Positions 16,142 through 29,123 of a stretch of 64,000 nucleotides of DNA are shown here, one piece after another. Position 1 is the stretch's first letter; each line of letters begins with the position of its first letter. Where the stretch lies: contig NZ_JACBYI010000004.1 in NCBI RefSeq assembly GCF_019352175.1, positions 186,001 through 250,000 of the forward strand. The letters are read 5' to 3'. A program made the position numbers and the translations under genes. Below the pieces are notes generated by a model that made no database searches, was not told where the DNA came from, and saw only the letters and a list, made by a program, of their open reading frames with translations. This DNA is from Paenibacillus sp. S150 (GTDB lineage: Bacteria; Bacillota; Bacilli; Paenibacillales; Paenibacillaceae).

Positions 16142-16447
16142 ATGCAAAAAATACTTCTTGCCTGTGCAGGCGGATTCTCGACAAGCATGCTGGTGGAACG
16201 CATGAAGGAAGCAGCCCGTGGCAGAGGGATTGAGATTGTAATCGATGCGGTGGCGGAGAACGATATAGCCGCCCAAAAGCCTTTTGACATCATCATGCTT
16301 GGACCGCAAATGGGTCATGCCGAAGGGGAGCTGGCTGCCGAATACCCGTCTATTCCGGTAACAACGATCGATATGATGGATTATGGCATGATGGATGGGG
16401 ATAAAGTGCTGGGAACAGCGCTTGAGCTGATGGAGAAGGGGGTCTAG
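16142..16447 (+). CDS. PTS lactose/cellobiose-type EIIB
   Basis: 101 residues with the active-site Cys8 in the P-loop ILLACAGGFSTSML. It accepts phosphate from EIIA and transfers it to the sugar bound by EIIC. It starts one base after the EIIA stop, so the two are translationally linked. Confidence 0.93.
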   Translation: MQKILLACAGGFSTSMLVERMKEAARGRGIEIVIDAVAENDIAAQKPFDIIMLGPQMGHAEGELAAEYPSIPVTTIDMMDYGMMDGDKVLGTALELMEKGV

Positions 16448-16450
16448 AAC

Positions 16451-19217
<2,767 letters not shown>

Positions 19218-19222
19218 CAGAT

Positions 19223-19258
19223 CGGCCCGCGGATTTTTCCGCAGGGCCGTTTCATTTT
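19223..19258 (+). terminator. Terminator of the PTS operon
   Basis: CGGCCCGCGG and CCGCAGGGCCG pair around TTTT, followed by TTTCATTTT. It lies between two convergent genes. Confidence 0.75.
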
Positions 19259-19275
19259 GGACGGATAGCCGCCGT

Positions 19276-20343
19276 TTACTTCTCTGCCTGCAATATTTCC
19301 TTCAGAGCCTCCAGCAGCAGTCTCATCTCCGCATCCGTTCCTACGGTGATCCGCAGGTGGTTGTCAATGCGCGGCTTGTCAAAATAACGCACCAATATCC
19401 CATGCTCCCTCAGCCTGCGGAAGAGGACGGCTGCCGCAACGGCGGGATGGGTGACAAAAAGGAAATTTGCGGTGGAATCCGTCATTTGGAATCCAAGCCC
19501 GGCAAGCTGCATTTTGGCGGTTTCTCTGGTGCGGATGATCCTGGCGGTTGTTTCACGCAGATGTGCTTCATCCTGAAAGCTGGCTTCTGCTCCGGCAAGG
19601 GCCAACCGGTCCAGCGTATAGGAATTGAACGAATTCTTAACCCGGTTCAATCCTTCAATCAGCTCCGGCTGCCCAAGGGCATAGCCCACCCGCAGCCCCG
19701 CCAATGAACGTGATTTGGACAATGTATGAATGACGAGCAGATTGGGGTAGTCGGCAATCAGCGGCACGGCGGATTCACCCCCGAAATCAATATAAGCCTC
19801 GTCCACAATCAGCACATGCTCTGTATGCTGCGCCAGCAGCCTGCGGATATCCTCCAGCGGAAGGCAGACAGCGGTAGGGGCGTTGGGATTCGGCAGAATG
19901 ATCCCGCTGTTCGGTATGCTGTATGCGCCGGTCTTAATGCGGAATTGTTCATCCAAGGGTACCGGAGCATGAGAGAGGCCGTATAAATTGGCGTACACGC
20001 TATAGAAGCTATAGGTCACATCCGGGAAAAGCACAGGCAGTCCGCGGTCAAAAAATGCCTGAAAGGCAAATGCCAGTATTTCATCCGAACCGTTGCCCAG
20101 AAAGATGTGCTGTTGGGATAATCCGAACCGTCCGGCGATTTCCGCCGCCAGTCTGCTTCCGTGCGGATCGGGATAGAGGCGCAGCTTGCTGTCTGCGGCA
20201 CGGCGGATGGCCTCCAGTACCCTCTCTGAGGGAGGGTAGGGATTCTCATTCGTATTCAGCTTGACCATACTGCCCTCTATAGGCTGTTCGCCGGGAATAT
20301 AAGGTGTCAGGGCCGAGGTGGTGGTGCTCCAGTATTTGCTCAT
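19276..20343 (-). CDS. hisC: HisC-like histidinol-phosphate aminotransferase
   Basis: 355 residues from ATG at 20343, preceded by AAAGGA about ten bases upstream; a longer frame to 20385 lacks an RBS. Type I/II PLP aminotransferase with the HisC features VKLNTNENPYPP, LYPDPHGSRL, FLGNGSDEIL, IVDEAYIDF and the PLP lysine in HTLSKSRSLAGLRVGY. It would convert imidazole-acetol phosphate to histidinol phosphate with glutamate. No other his genes are near, so a stand-alone paralogue with another substrate (for example aromatic amino acids) is possible. Confidence 0.85.
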   Translation of the reverse strand: MSKYWSTTTSALTPYIPGEQPIEGSMVKLNTNENPYPPSERVLEAIRRAADSKLRLYPDPHGSRLAAEIAGRFGLSQQHIFLGNGSDEILAFAFQAFFDRGLPVLFPDVTYSFYSVYANLYGLSHAPVPLDEQFRIKTGAYSIPNSGIILPNPNAPTAVCLPLEDIRRLLAQHTEHVLIVDEAYIDFGGESAVPLIADYPNLLVIHTLSKSRSLAGLRVGYALGQPELIEGLNRVKNSFNSYTLDRLALAGAEASFQDEAHLRETTARIIRTRETAKMQLAGLGFQMTDSTANFLFVTHPAVAAAVLFRRLREHGILVRYFDKPRIDNHLRITVGTDAEMRLLLEALKEILQAEK

Positions 20344-20522
20344 AACCGGTAAGTCCTTTCTGCTGATTATTTTGACCGAAGCCAAGGAGGTATTCTAAAT
20401 ATATATTGATTATCGCTTTAAAGCAATGAAGTGACGGGCCTCAAGGCTTCTTCTTTTGCACATGATATCCATTCTGTAGGCCCATCATCAAACAGGGTTT
20501 TCACAGCTCTTGAAGACGCAGT

Positions 20523-20561
20523 AAAGCCTGCTTCCCGTGATCAGGCGGGGAGCAGGCTTTT
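20523..20561 (-). terminator. Terminator downstream of the TerC gene
   Basis: AAAGCCTGCTTCCC and GGGGAGCAGGCTTT form the stem around a 10-base loop. On the minus strand it falls 28 bases after the stop of the TerC-family gene. Confidence 0.7.
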
Positions 20562-20588
20562 ACAGGTTTGGCTATGCACAGCTGTCTT

Positions 20589-21416
20589 TTATTTACCTAA
20601 CTGCTTATCGACCTCACGAATGGGGTTTTCACCCACATTCTCTTCAATCTTATGGCTGCTCATGAACCAGCCGGTGGCTGCAATAATTACAAGCACTACA
20701 TAGAAGGTAGCCTTCCACCAGGTGCTGTGGGCGAAATCCTCGGACAGCACACCCAGCGACGGATGGGCGAGGGTGATGACGGCCAGCTTGACGCCGACCC
20801 AGCCAACAATGAAGAAGGCGGCAATTTCAAGGCCGGGACGGGAATGGAGCAGCTTGACGAAAAAGGACGCCGCGAACCGCATAATCACCAGTCCGATGAA
20901 TCCGCCGGCGAAGATCACGAGGAATTGTCCGCCGTCCAGGCCGCCGATATTCCCCATTCCGCTTGCCGGAAGCGCAACGGCAAGCGCAACAGCCGCGAGG
21001 ATAGAGTCAACAGCAAACGCAATATCCGCCACTTCAACCTTCAGAACCGTAAACCAGAAGCTGGATTTCTTCTTTTCCACGGCTTCCTCAGTGCCGCTTT
21101 CGGCAGCCTCTTCAGTGACAGGCTTCTTGAACAGCACTTTTCGGAAGATATGGTTCCCTGCGATGAACAGCAGGTAGAGTGCGCCGATGGCTTGTACCTG
21201 CCAGATGTCCACCAGATAGGAGATGACGAAAAGTGAACCGAAGCGGAATACAAAAGCCCCCGCCAAACCATAGAACAATGCTTTCTTGCGTTCCTCATCA
21301 GGAAGATGTTTAACCATGATTGCCAGTACAAGTGCGTTATCTGCGGCGAGCAACCCTTCCAGTGCTACGAGAACGAGCAGTACCCATCCGTATTCTAATA
21401 ATAATCCCCAATCCAT
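20589..21416 (-). CDS. TerC-family integral membrane protein (YkoY-like)
   Basis: 275 residues from ATG at 21416 with GAGGAGG about 7 bases upstream; the frame open to 21485 has no better start. About seven membrane segments with the TerC acidic motif EGLLAADNALVLAIM near the N-terminus and VEVADIAFAVDSILA in the middle; a charged cytoplasmic loop (about 110-135) separates the halves. Relatives (YkoY, Alx, MeeF-type) export or homeostatically control Mn2+, or metallate exoenzymes. The yybP-ykoY riboswitch directly upstream strongly supports a manganese-related role. Confidence 0.93.
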   Translation of the reverse strand: MDWGLLLEYGWVLLVLVALEGLLAADNALVLAIMVKHLPDEERKKALFYGLAGAFVFRFGSLFVISYLVDIWQVQAIGALYLLFIAGNHIFRKVLFKKPVTEEAAESGTEEAVEKKKSSFWFTVLKVEVADIAFAVDSILAAVALAVALPASGMGNIGGLDGGQFLVIFAGGFIGLVIMRFAASFFVKLLHSRPGLEIAAFFIVGWVGVKLAVITLAHPSLGVLSEDFAHSTWWKATFYVVLVIIAATGWFMSSHKIEENVGENPIREVDKQLGK

Positions 21417-21492
21417 TGCTGCTTCCTCCTCATTTGGGTGTGAAATACCGCCGCAAAAATTCCTGCGATACATTATTTTAACCAATTATATA

Positions 21493-21558
21493 TAAAAAAG
21501 ACCTTTACCAAGCAGATCAGCCTTTGGAATAAAGACTAACCTGATTGGTAAAGGTCTC
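21493..21558 (-). terminator. Riboswitch expression-platform terminator
   Basis: On the minus strand AGACCTTTACCAATCAGG... pairs with ...CTGCTTGGTAAAGGTCT, followed by TTTTTT. The 5' arm is the same strand segment that closes the riboswitch P1 helix, so aptamer and terminator are mutually exclusive. This is a transcription-attenuation design. Confidence 0.88.
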
Positions 21559-21649
21559 GCTAACAATAGTTCATTGCCGATAAAACCGGAGAACATCCTC
21601 ACGCTCTCGTATTGACGATTTTATCTAACAGCTACTCCCCTTTACGGGA
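21547..21649 (-). promoter_or_regulatory. yybP-ykoY (Mn2+) riboswitch
   Basis: Minus strand contains the two family signatures: AAAGGGGAGTAGC at the 5' side and GCGAGACCTTTACC at the 3' side, with internal paired segments between (GATAAAATC with the GGTTTTATC region). These match the manganese-sensing yybP-ykoY class. Mn2+ binding stabilises the P1 helix, freeing the downstream arm from the terminator and turning TerC expression on. Confidence 0.9.
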
Positions 21650-21773
21650 TATATTAAATTTTATTGGTTACGTGATTGATCTAGAAGTATCATATATGAC
21701 TTGAGAGTCGTTGTCAATGCCTTTGAGAATAAATATCAATAGAAAATGCGCAAATGGAAACGGAAACATGATA

Positions 21774-21791
21774 TGTTTAAGTAAGATAACA
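21774..21791. promoter_or_regulatory. Degenerate GlnR-like palindrome upstream of nif promoter
   Basis: TGTTTAAGTAAGATAACA is a near-palindrome resembling the GlnR/TnrA box but with one extra spacer base and a wrong fifth base. It lies about 65 bases upstream of the -35 hexamer. In Paenibacillus polymyxa an upstream GlnR site activates nif, so this could be the upstream site, weakly. Confidence 0.3.
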
Positions 21792-21855
21792 TGACATCTC
21801 ATATGGCGAAACTGCAAACATAAGGAAATATAGGGGTTTTTAAGCCTAAACCCAA

Positions 21856-21884
21856 TTGACGGTGCGTGTGATTGAAAATATGAT
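21856..21884 (+). promoter_or_regulatory. Sigma-70-type nif operon promoter
   Basis: TTGACG, 17-base spacer, TATGAT: one mismatch from each consensus hexamer with optimal spacing. It predicts a start near 21891 and a leader of about 200 bases before nifB. No sigma-54 (GG-N10-GC) promoter or NifA site was seen, as expected for Paenibacillus nif operons. Confidence 0.8.
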
Positions 21885-21914
21885 GAGACTAATTAAAGCG
21901 GCCAAGCGAATTGG

Positions 21915-21931
21915 TGTTATGAAATATAACA
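21915..21931. promoter_or_regulatory. Perfect GlnR/TnrA box in the nif leader
   Basis: TGTTATGAAATATAACA fits TGTNA-N7-TNACA exactly and is a symmetric palindrome. It sits about 25-40 bases downstream of the predicted transcription start, the position of the repressing GlnR site (site II) known for Paenibacillus nif. It supports nitrogen-status repression of the operon. Confidence 0.85.
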
Positions 21932-22089
21932 TTAACTCATTTGCCCGCAAAAATAAACTCTATTTAGTAGCAGATTGCCGTAGCTCCATAGTTGTAAAGC
22001 TCCGTAAAACTTGGCGGATGCTTACGAAGCGAGTTTTGTACGCTGACTTTGCAGGAAGCCGGGCTCACAAAACTTTTAGGAGGTGGGAA

Positions 22090-23460
22090 ATGATGCAGCC
22101 GTCGCCGTGTATATCAAGTGAAGCAGAGGAGGAGATCAGCCGCCACCCTTGCTACAGCGAGGAAGCCCATCGGTTTTATGCCAGGATGCACATCCCGGTA
22201 GCTCCCGCCTGCAACATCCAGTGCAATTACTGCAACCGCAAGTTCGACTGCGTGAACGAGAGCAGGCCTGGTGTGGTCAGTGAGGTGCTTACCCCGGAGC
22301 AGGCGGAACGCAAAGTGAAAGGGGTAGCGGCCCAGCTCATGCAGCTCTCGGTGGTCGGCGTAGCCGGACCCGGCGATCCGCTGGCGAACCCGGAGCAAAC
22401 GTTCGATACTTTTGCCAGAGTCAAGGAGCATGTGCCTGATGTCTCCCTTTGCCTCAGCACCAACGGATTGACGCTTTACCGGCATATCGATGAGATTATG
22501 GAGCTTGGCATCCGCCATGTCACCATTACAATCAACGCCATCGATGCTGATGTCGGCCAGGAGATTTATCCCTGGGTGTTCGACGAAGGGGTGCGCTACG
22601 AAGGCAGAGCGGCAGCAGAGCTGCTGATCAGCCGCCAACTGCTCGGCCTTGAATTGCTGGCGAAGCAGGGGGTATTGGTCAAAGTCAATTCCATTATGAT
22701 TCCCGGGGTCAACGATCATCATTTGCCCGCAGTGTCCAAAAGAGTAAAAGAGCTCGGGGCCACACTGCACAACGTAACACCATTAATTATCGCACCGGGC
22801 AGCCAGTACGAGCTGGACGGCCGCAAAGCGCCCCGTCCGAAGGAGCTGCACAATCTGCAGGAGCTTCTTGGACGCGACGGCATGAAGGTGATGCGCCATT
22901 GCCGGCAATGCCGGGCTGATGCCATCGGACTGCTGGGCCAGGACCGCAATCAGGATTTTCCGCTCGAGGCCATGGAGGCTGATCCGGTAATCAACGAAGA
23001 AGCCAGGGCGCTGTTCCAGGGCGAGCTGGACGCGAAGATCCGCGAGCGTGTCAAAGCCAAACAGGCCAGACGCCTGCAAGAGAATGCCCCGAAGATCAGG
23101 GTCGCGGTAGCCACCAGGGGCGGCGATAAGGTCAATCAGCATTTCGGGCATGCGACGGAATTCCTGGTTTACGATACCGACGGAGCGGATGTCCAGCTGC
23201 TCGGTGTCCGCAAGATACAGGCATACTGCCAAGGCAAAGCCGACTGCAATGGCGACAAAGCCGCCACGCTGCAAGAAATCATCTCCATTTTAAGTGATTG
23301 CCGCATTCTTCTCTGCTCCGGTATCGGCGATGGCCCGCGTGCGAGCCTGAACAAGACCGGAGTCCTGCCTCTCGTCCGCAAAGGTGGAATACAGGAAGCG
23401 ATTCTCGAAAGTGTGAAGTACAGTTCTTATTTTGAAAATATAAACATTTCGAAGGGATGA
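22090..23460 (+). CDS. nifB: NifB, FeMo-cofactor precursor (NifB-co) radical SAM enzyme
   Basis: 456 residues from ATG at 22090 (AGGAGGTG six bases upstream). The frame stays open to 21856, but that segment carries the promoter and GlnR box. Radical SAM cluster motif CNIQCNYC at about residues 49-56 in the conserved NifB block HIPVAPACNIQCNYCNRKFD, and a C-terminal NifX/NafY-like domain (about 335-456, RVAVATRGGDKVNQHFGHA). It builds the 8Fe-9S-C core of the nitrogenase cofactor from two [4Fe-4S] clusters. It is the first gene of the operon. Confidence 0.97.
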   Translation: MMQPSPCISSEAEEEISRHPCYSEEAHRFYARMHIPVAPACNIQCNYCNRKFDCVNESRPGVVSEVLTPEQAERKVKGVAAQLMQLSVVGVAGPGDPLANPEQTFDTFARVKEHVPDVSLCLSTNGLTLYRHIDEIMELGIRHVTITINAIDADVGQEIYPWVFDEGVRYEGRAAAELLISRQLLGLELLAKQGVLVKVNSIMIPGVNDHHLPAVSKRVKELGATLHNVTPLIIAPGSQYELDGRKAPRPKELHNLQELLGRDGMKVMRHCRQCRADAIGLLGQDRNQDFPLEAMEADPVINEEARALFQGELDAKIRERVKAKQARRLQENAPKIRVAVATRGGDKVNQHFGHATEFLVYDTDGADVQLLGVRKIQAYCQGKADCNGDKAATLQEIISILSDCRILLCSGIGDGPRASLNKTGVLPLVRKGGIQEAILESVKYSSYFENINISKG

Positions 23461-23463
23461 TGA

Positions 23464-24333
<870 letters not shown>

Positions 24334-24357
24334 GCCAGCAAGCCGTCATTACCCAGG

Positions 24358-24398
24358 CATCCGGTGAAAGGGAGTGGAGAGACGGCCTTCACCGGATG
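24358..24398 (+). other. nifH-nifD intercistronic hairpin 1
   Basis: CATCCGGTGAA (24358-24368) is exactly complementary to TTCACCGGATG (24388-24398), a GC-rich 11-bp stem with a 19-base loop and no T-run. Such a structure just after nifH is likely to protect the upstream mRNA from 3' exonucleases rather than terminate. Confidence 0.7.
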
Positions 24399-24407
24399 AA
24401 CTTTCAG

Positions 24408-24425
24408 TGGCCTAGAGAGAGGCCA
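24408..24425 (+). other. nifH-nifD intercistronic hairpin 2
   Basis: TGGCCT/AGGCCA, six bp with a six-base loop, right after hairpin 1. A third imperfect stem (GCAGGCG/GCGTCCTGC) follows, so the spacer carries three consecutive hairpins before the nifD RBS. Confidence 0.55.
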
Positions 24426-24471
24426 TGCAGGCGGCATAAGCGTCCTGCACCACGAAAAGGAGGGTCAATAA

Positions 24472-25932
24472 ATGGGACTGAATATCGAAGAAGAGAATAA
24501 GAAATTAGTAGAAGAGGTTCTCGAAGCTTATCCCAAGAAAGCGAAGAAAGACCGCGAAAAGCATTTTCAGGTCGCTACAGATAATGCAATAGATTGTGGT
24601 ACGTGCGCAGTGAAGTCCAACATTAAATCCCGTCCGGGCGTTATGACACCGCGCGGATGCGCATATGCAGGGTCCAAAGGTGTGGTATGGGGGCCAATTA
24701 AGGATATGGTTCATATCAGCCACGGTCCTGTCGGCTGCGGGCAATACAGCTGGGGCTCGCGCCGTAACTTTGCCAACGGAACGCTGGGCATCGATAACTT
24801 TACGGCCATGCAAATCACAAGTGATTTTCAGGAGACGGATATTGTCTTCGGCGGGGATAAGAAGCTTGCAGTAATCATGCGTGAGATTACCGAAATGTTT
24901 CCTCTTGCCAAAGGCATATCGGTTCAGTCCGAGTGTCCGGTCGGACTGATTGGTGATGATATTGAAGCAGTTTCCAAAAAAATGTCCAAAGAGCTAGATA
25001 TGCCGATTGTTCCGGTACGCTGTGAAGGGTTCCGTGGTGTCAGCCAATCCTTGGGTCACCATATCGCTAATGATGCCATCCGCGATTTTGTAATGGGGCG
25101 TGCAGAACTGGCTGAGACGGGGCCATATGATGTCAACATTATCGGTGACTACAATATAGGCGGTGACGCTTGGGCATCCCGTATCCTGCTGGAAGAAATG
25201 GGGCTTCGCGTTATTGCCCAATGGTCCGGTGATGGCTCCCTCAACGAACTGGAAGTAGCTCATAAAGCAAAGCTTAACCTGATTCACTGCCACCGTTCCA
25301 TGAACTACATGGTAGATCATATGGAAAAAGCATATGGTATTCCTTGGCTTGAATACAACTTCTTCGGACCAACGAAGACTTATGAGAGCCTGCGTGCGAT
25401 TGCAGCCCTGTTCGACGCAACAATTCAGGAGAACTGCGAGAAGATGATCGCCAAATACAAGCCGCAAATGGATGCCATTATCAATAAATACAGACCCCGC
25501 CTGGAGAAGAAAACGGTAATGCTCATGATCGGTGGGCTGCGCTCCCGCCACACCATCGGAGCTTATGAAGACCTGGGCATGGACATCGTGGCTTCCGGTT
25601 ACGAATTTGCCCACAAAGATGACTACGAAAAGATGCTCCCGATGTTGAAAGAAGGAACAATCGTTATGGATGACCCGACGGCCTATGAGCTTGAAGAGCT
25701 CACCCAGAGATTGGGTGTTGACTTGGTCGGTTCGGGAGTTAAAGAAAAATATGTATACCACAAAATGGGTGTTCCGTTCCGTCAGATGCACTCTTGGGAT
25801 TACAGCGGCCCATATCATGGATTTGACGGGTTCAAGGTTTTTGCCAAGGATATGGATATGACTGTAAACAGCCCGGTGTGGGATCTGGTGAATAAAAAGG
25901 CGAAAATCCAGCCAGAGGGGGCGAGCGTATGA
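24472..25932 (+). CDS. nifD: NifD, nitrogenase MoFe protein alpha subunit
   Basis: 486 residues with AAAAGGAGG about 8 bases before the ATG. P-cluster Cys regions [26 protein letters not shown] and [13 protein letters not shown] are present. FeMo-co ligands appear as Cys in [12 protein letters not shown] and His in [17 protein letters not shown]; the His of [11 protein letters not shown] is also kept. It forms the alpha2beta2 tetramer with NifK and holds the FeMo cofactor that reduces N2. Length matches molybdenum nitrogenases. Confidence 0.98.
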   Translation: MGLNIEEENKKLVEEVLEAYPKKAKKDREKHFQVATDNAIDCGTCAVKSNIKSRPGVMTPRGCAYAGSKGVVWGPIKDMVHISHGPVGCGQYSWGSRRNFANGTLGIDNFTAMQITSDFQETDIVFGGDKKLAVIMREITEMFPLAKGISVQSECPVGLIGDDIEAVSKKMSKELDMPIVPVRCEGFRGVSQSLGHHIANDAIRDFVMGRAELAETGPYDVNIIGDYNIGGDAWASRILLEEMGLRVIAQWSGDGSLNELEVAHKAKLNLIHCHRSMNYMVDHMEKAYGIPWLEYNFFGPTKTYESLRAIAALFDATIQENCEKMIAKYKPQMDAIINKYRPRLEKKTVMLMIGGLRSRHTIGAYEDLGMDIVASGYEFAHKDDYEKMLPMLKEGTIVMDDPTAYELEELTQRLGVDLVGSGVKEKYVYHKMGVPFRQMHSWDYSGPYHGFDGFKVFAKDMDMTVNSPVWDLVNKKAKIQPEGASV

Positions 25933-27488
25933 GCAAGGACGAATTGAACATTAAAGACAACACCAGCTTGTTCAAGGAAGAACGTTACGTGCAGCAGCGG
26001 GAGAACAAAAAACAGTTCGAAGCGCCTTGCAGCGAGCAGGAAACTGCCGAAGCTCTCGCCTACTCCAAATCTGCCGAATATATGGAAAAGAACTTTAACC
26101 GTCAGAATGTTGTTATTAATCCACATAAAGCATGTCAGCCATTAGGTTCAGTTATGGCAGCCCTCGGGTTTGAGAAGACATTGCCCTTTGTGCACGGTTC
26201 GCAGGGCTGCAACGCCTACTTTCGCAGCCATCTAAGCCGTCACTTTAAAGAACCTACGCCATCCGTCTCCACTTCCATGACCGAGGATGCCGCTGTGTTC
26301 GGAGGAATGAACAACCTGATTGACGGCCTTGAGAACAGTGTAGCACTGTACAAACCGGAAATGGTTGCTGTGTGTACAACTTGTATGGCCGAGGTTATTG
26401 GTGATGATCTTAATTCCTTTATTGGCAACGCCCGTATTAAAGGGGTAATCAGTGAAGAGTTCCCGGTGGCCTATTGCAATACGCCAAGTTTTGTCGGCTC
26501 GCATATCACCGGCTATGATTCTATGGTCAAAGGAATCTTGAGTTATCTGTATGAACGCTCCGGTATTCAGGCGAATCCTGGAAGTGGTGAAGGGACAGGC
26601 GAGAAGCTGAACGTTATGCTTGGCTTTGAGCCATACACCGGAAACTTTGGTGAGATTCGCAAAATCCTGAACGCTTTTGATACGAAGTTTACAATCATAG
26701 GCGATCACAGTGGCAACTATGATTCGCCGGCTACGGGAGAATACGAATACTATTATGGCGGTACCAAGCTTGAGGATGTGCCGCAAGCAGCCAATGCGCT
26801 TGCGACCCTGTCACTGCAAAAGTATACGTTGAAGAAGACACAGGAATATATCAGCGGAACCTGGAACCAGCAAATTGCTGCATTATCTACGCCGCTCGGT
26901 ATCAAAGGTACAGATAAACTTCTGGAAACAATCAGTGAACTGACAGGACTTCCTATTCCTGCATCACTTACCGAGGAGCGCGGCCGGGTAGTGGACGCTC
27001 TCATGGACAGCCATCCTTATCTTCATGGCAAACGGGTAGCGCTTGTAGGTGATCCGGATCTTTTAATCGGTCTGATCGGGTTCTGCCTCGAGATTGGTAT
27101 GGAGCCGGTGCATATTGTCTGCTCCAACGGGGATGTTGATTTTCAAGAAGAGAAATTCAAGACGGAAGCCGAAGCTCTTCTGGCTGCGAGTCCGTACGGT
27201 TCAGAAGCAACAGTGCATGTCGGAAAAGATTTGTGGCATATGCGTTCACTGCTGATCAATGATCCGGTTGATTTGGCTATTGGCAGCTCGCATCTGAAAT
27301 TCGCCGCTAAGGATGCCGATGTTCCGCTGATCCGGGTTGGATTCCCTATCTTTGACCGTCATCATATGCACCGTTATCCAATACTAGGTTACCAAGGAAC
27401 TCTAAATCTGCTGAGTCTGATAGTTAATACTATCCTTCAGCAATTGGACGATAATAATTCCGGCTTCAATTTCGAATTGGTACGTTAA
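25929..27488 (+). CDS. nifK: NifK, nitrogenase MoFe protein beta subunit
   Basis: 519 residues; ATGA overlap of four bases with nifD gives equimolar translation. P-cluster Cys sites are in [25 protein letters not shown] and [14 protein letters not shown]-terminal [17 protein letters not shown] segment ([16 protein letters not shown]) is the usual NifK end block. It completes the MoFe protein. Confidence 0.98.
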   Translation: MSKDELNIKDNTSLFKEERYVQQRENKKQFEAPCSEQETAEALAYSKSAEYMEKNFNRQNVVINPHKACQPLGSVMAALGFEKTLPFVHGSQGCNAYFRSHLSRHFKEPTPSVSTSMTEDAAVFGGMNNLIDGLENSVALYKPEMVAVCTTCMAEVIGDDLNSFIGNARIKGVISEEFPVAYCNTPSFVGSHITGYDSMVKGILSYLYERSGIQANPGSGEGTGEKLNVMLGFEPYTGNFGEIRKILNAFDTKFTIIGDHSGNYDSPATGEYEYYYGGTKLEDVPQAANALATLSLQKYTLKKTQEYISGTWNQQIAALSTPLGIKGTDKLLETISELTGLPIPASLTEERGRVVDALMDSHPYLHGKRVALVGDPDLLIGLIGFCLEIGMEPVHIVCSNGDVDFQEEKFKTEAEALLAASPYGSEATVHVGKDLWHMRSLLINDPVDLAIGSSHLKFAAKDADVPLIRVGFPIFDRHHMHRYPILGYQGTLNLLSLIVNTILQQLDDNNSGFNFELVR

Positions 27489-27598
27489 GTGATACGCTGG
27501 TGCGAATTGAGTTGAAGTGACGAAAATTACTGAAACTTTCTGTAAGGATATTTTATATTATAAATACATCAATTTGAATAAATGTAAAAATCATTTCA

Positions 27599-27673
27599 CC
27601 CGGCGTTCCCTGGTCCCTTACATTTCGGCGAAGGATTATTTCAAGCCAAATTCCGGGGACAGGGCAGGCCGGG
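27599..27673 (+). other. nifK-nifE intercistronic long imperfect hairpin
   Basis: In the 270-base gap after nifK, CCCGGCGTTCCCTGGTCCC (27599-27617) pairs with 27655-27673 at 16 of 19 positions (one G-U), with a 37-base loop. No T-run follows. It probably marks the 3' boundary of a stable nifHDK message or a partial terminator. The rest of the gap shows no gene. Confidence 0.6.
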
Positions 27674-27758
27674 AATTTTGCAATAATGTGCGAGTAGGCC
27701 GCCTTAGTAGCGCGAGTCAGCGTGAAGCAAGCAACTTTAGCGAAGGAGATGAGAGCCG

Positions 27759-29123
27759 ATGGACCCTGTTCGAAAAGACGAATTTGATTCCGAGGCTTGC
27801 GGGAGCCTAGCCCCAAAATCCAAGCCCTGTCCACGGCCCAAACCGGGTGAAGCGGCTGGAGGCTGCTCCTTCGACGGAGCCCAAATTACATTGCTGCCGA
27901 TTATGGACGCTGCGCATCTTGTCCATGGTCCGATTGCTTGTGCCGGGAACAGTTGGGAGAGCAGGGGGGCTCTGTCGAGCGGCCCCTCCCTGTCCCAATA
28001 TGGCTTTGCTACGGATCTTACCGATTCCGATATTATTTTTGGCGGAGAGAAGAAACTGAAGGAAAGTATTCACTACATTGCCGAGCGCTTTGCGCCTCCG
28101 GCAATATTTGTATATTCAACCTGCGTGACTGCCCTTATCGGTGAAGACATGGATGCCGTTTGCAAGACTGCGGCAGACCGGCTGGGCATTCCGGTTATCC
28201 CGGTGAACAGCCCCGGTTTTGTCGGCAGCAAGAATCTTGGCAACCGTCTGGCCGGAGATGCCCTGATGCAGTATGTCATCGGTACCGGGGAACCCGCTCC
28301 AGATATGTCCATGGGCATCAATCTTATAGGCGAATATAACATCGCCGGCGAGATGTGGGATATCGAGAAGCTGATGAACAGTGCCGGTATTTCGGTAACC
28401 TCGCGTATTACAGGAGACGCCCGCTACAGGGAGATTACCTGGGCGCACCATGCGAAGGTTAACATGGTCGTCTGCAGCCGGGCCTTGCTCGGACTCGCGA
28501 AGGAAATGGAGTCGAAGTACGGGATTCCTTACTTCGAAGGCTCTTTCTATGGTGCCAAGGAAACGACCTATTCATTAAGACAGATGGCCTTCCTGATGAA
28601 TGACCGCGAAATGGAGCGCCGCGTAGACCGCCTCACCGAACGTGAAGAGGCCCGTCTCACCCAGGATCTGCGCCCTTACCGCAAGATTCTGAAAGGGAAG
28701 AAGGCGGTGCTCTATACCGGCGGCGTCAAAAGCTGGTCCGTCATTTCCGCACTTAAGGAGCTTGGCGTTCAGGTGGTGGGCGTCGGCACGAACAAAAGCA
28801 CGGAGGATGATGTCCGGCGGATTGCCGACCGGGTGAGCGACGACACCGAATATATTCCCGAGGGCGGCGCGAGCCGGATTCTCAAGACGGTGCGTGAGCG
28901 CAAGGCGGATATTATGATCGCCGGCGGCCGCAATATGTACGTGGCGATGAAGGAGCAGATTCCATTCATTGATATCAACCAGGAGAGACATAAGGCATAT
29001 GCGGGATATGAAGGCTTGCTGCGGCTGGCCAAGGAGCTGACCTATTCGCTTGCCAATCCGATCTGGAAGCTGGCCGCGAGTCCGGCTCCGTGGGACAAGG
29101 AGGCGCCTCCTTATGACCGTTAG
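27759..29123 (+). CDS. nifE: NifE, FeMo-cofactor scaffold subunit
   Basis: 454 residues, ATG with GAAGGAGATG upstream. NifD-like fold with conserved Cys in GGCSFDGAQITLLP, HGPIACAGNSWES and FVYSTCVTALIGEDMD. With NifN it forms the tetramer on which NifB-co matures before transfer to NifDK. It overlaps the next gene by 11 bases. Confidence 0.97.
   Translation: MDPVRKDEFDSEACGSLAPKSKPCPRPKPGEAAGGCSFDGAQITLLPIMDAAHLVHGPIACAGNSWESRGALSSGPSLSQYGFATDLTDSDIIFGGEKKLKESIHYIAERFAPPAIFVYSTCVTALIGEDMDAVCKTAADRLGIPVIPVNSPGFVGSKNLGNRLAGDALMQYVIGTGEPAPDMSMGINLIGEYNIAGEMWDIEKLMNSAGISVTSRITGDARYREITWAHHAKVNMVVCSRALLGLAKEMESKYGIPYFEGSFYGAKETTYSLRQMAFLMNDREMERRVDRLTEREEARLTQDLRPYRKILKGKKAVLYTGGVKSWSVISALKELGVQVVGVGTNKSTEDDVRRIADRVSDDTEYIPEGGASRILKTVRERKADIMIAGGRNMYVAMKEQIPFIDINQERHKAYAGYEGLLRLAKELTYSLANPIWKLAASPAPWDKEAPPYDR

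Noticed and set aside
21856..22089. N-terminal extension of NifB by 78 codons
   Set aside because: The region contains the promoter hexamers and the GlnR box, lacks an RBS, and the AGGAGGTG just before 22090 fixes the start.
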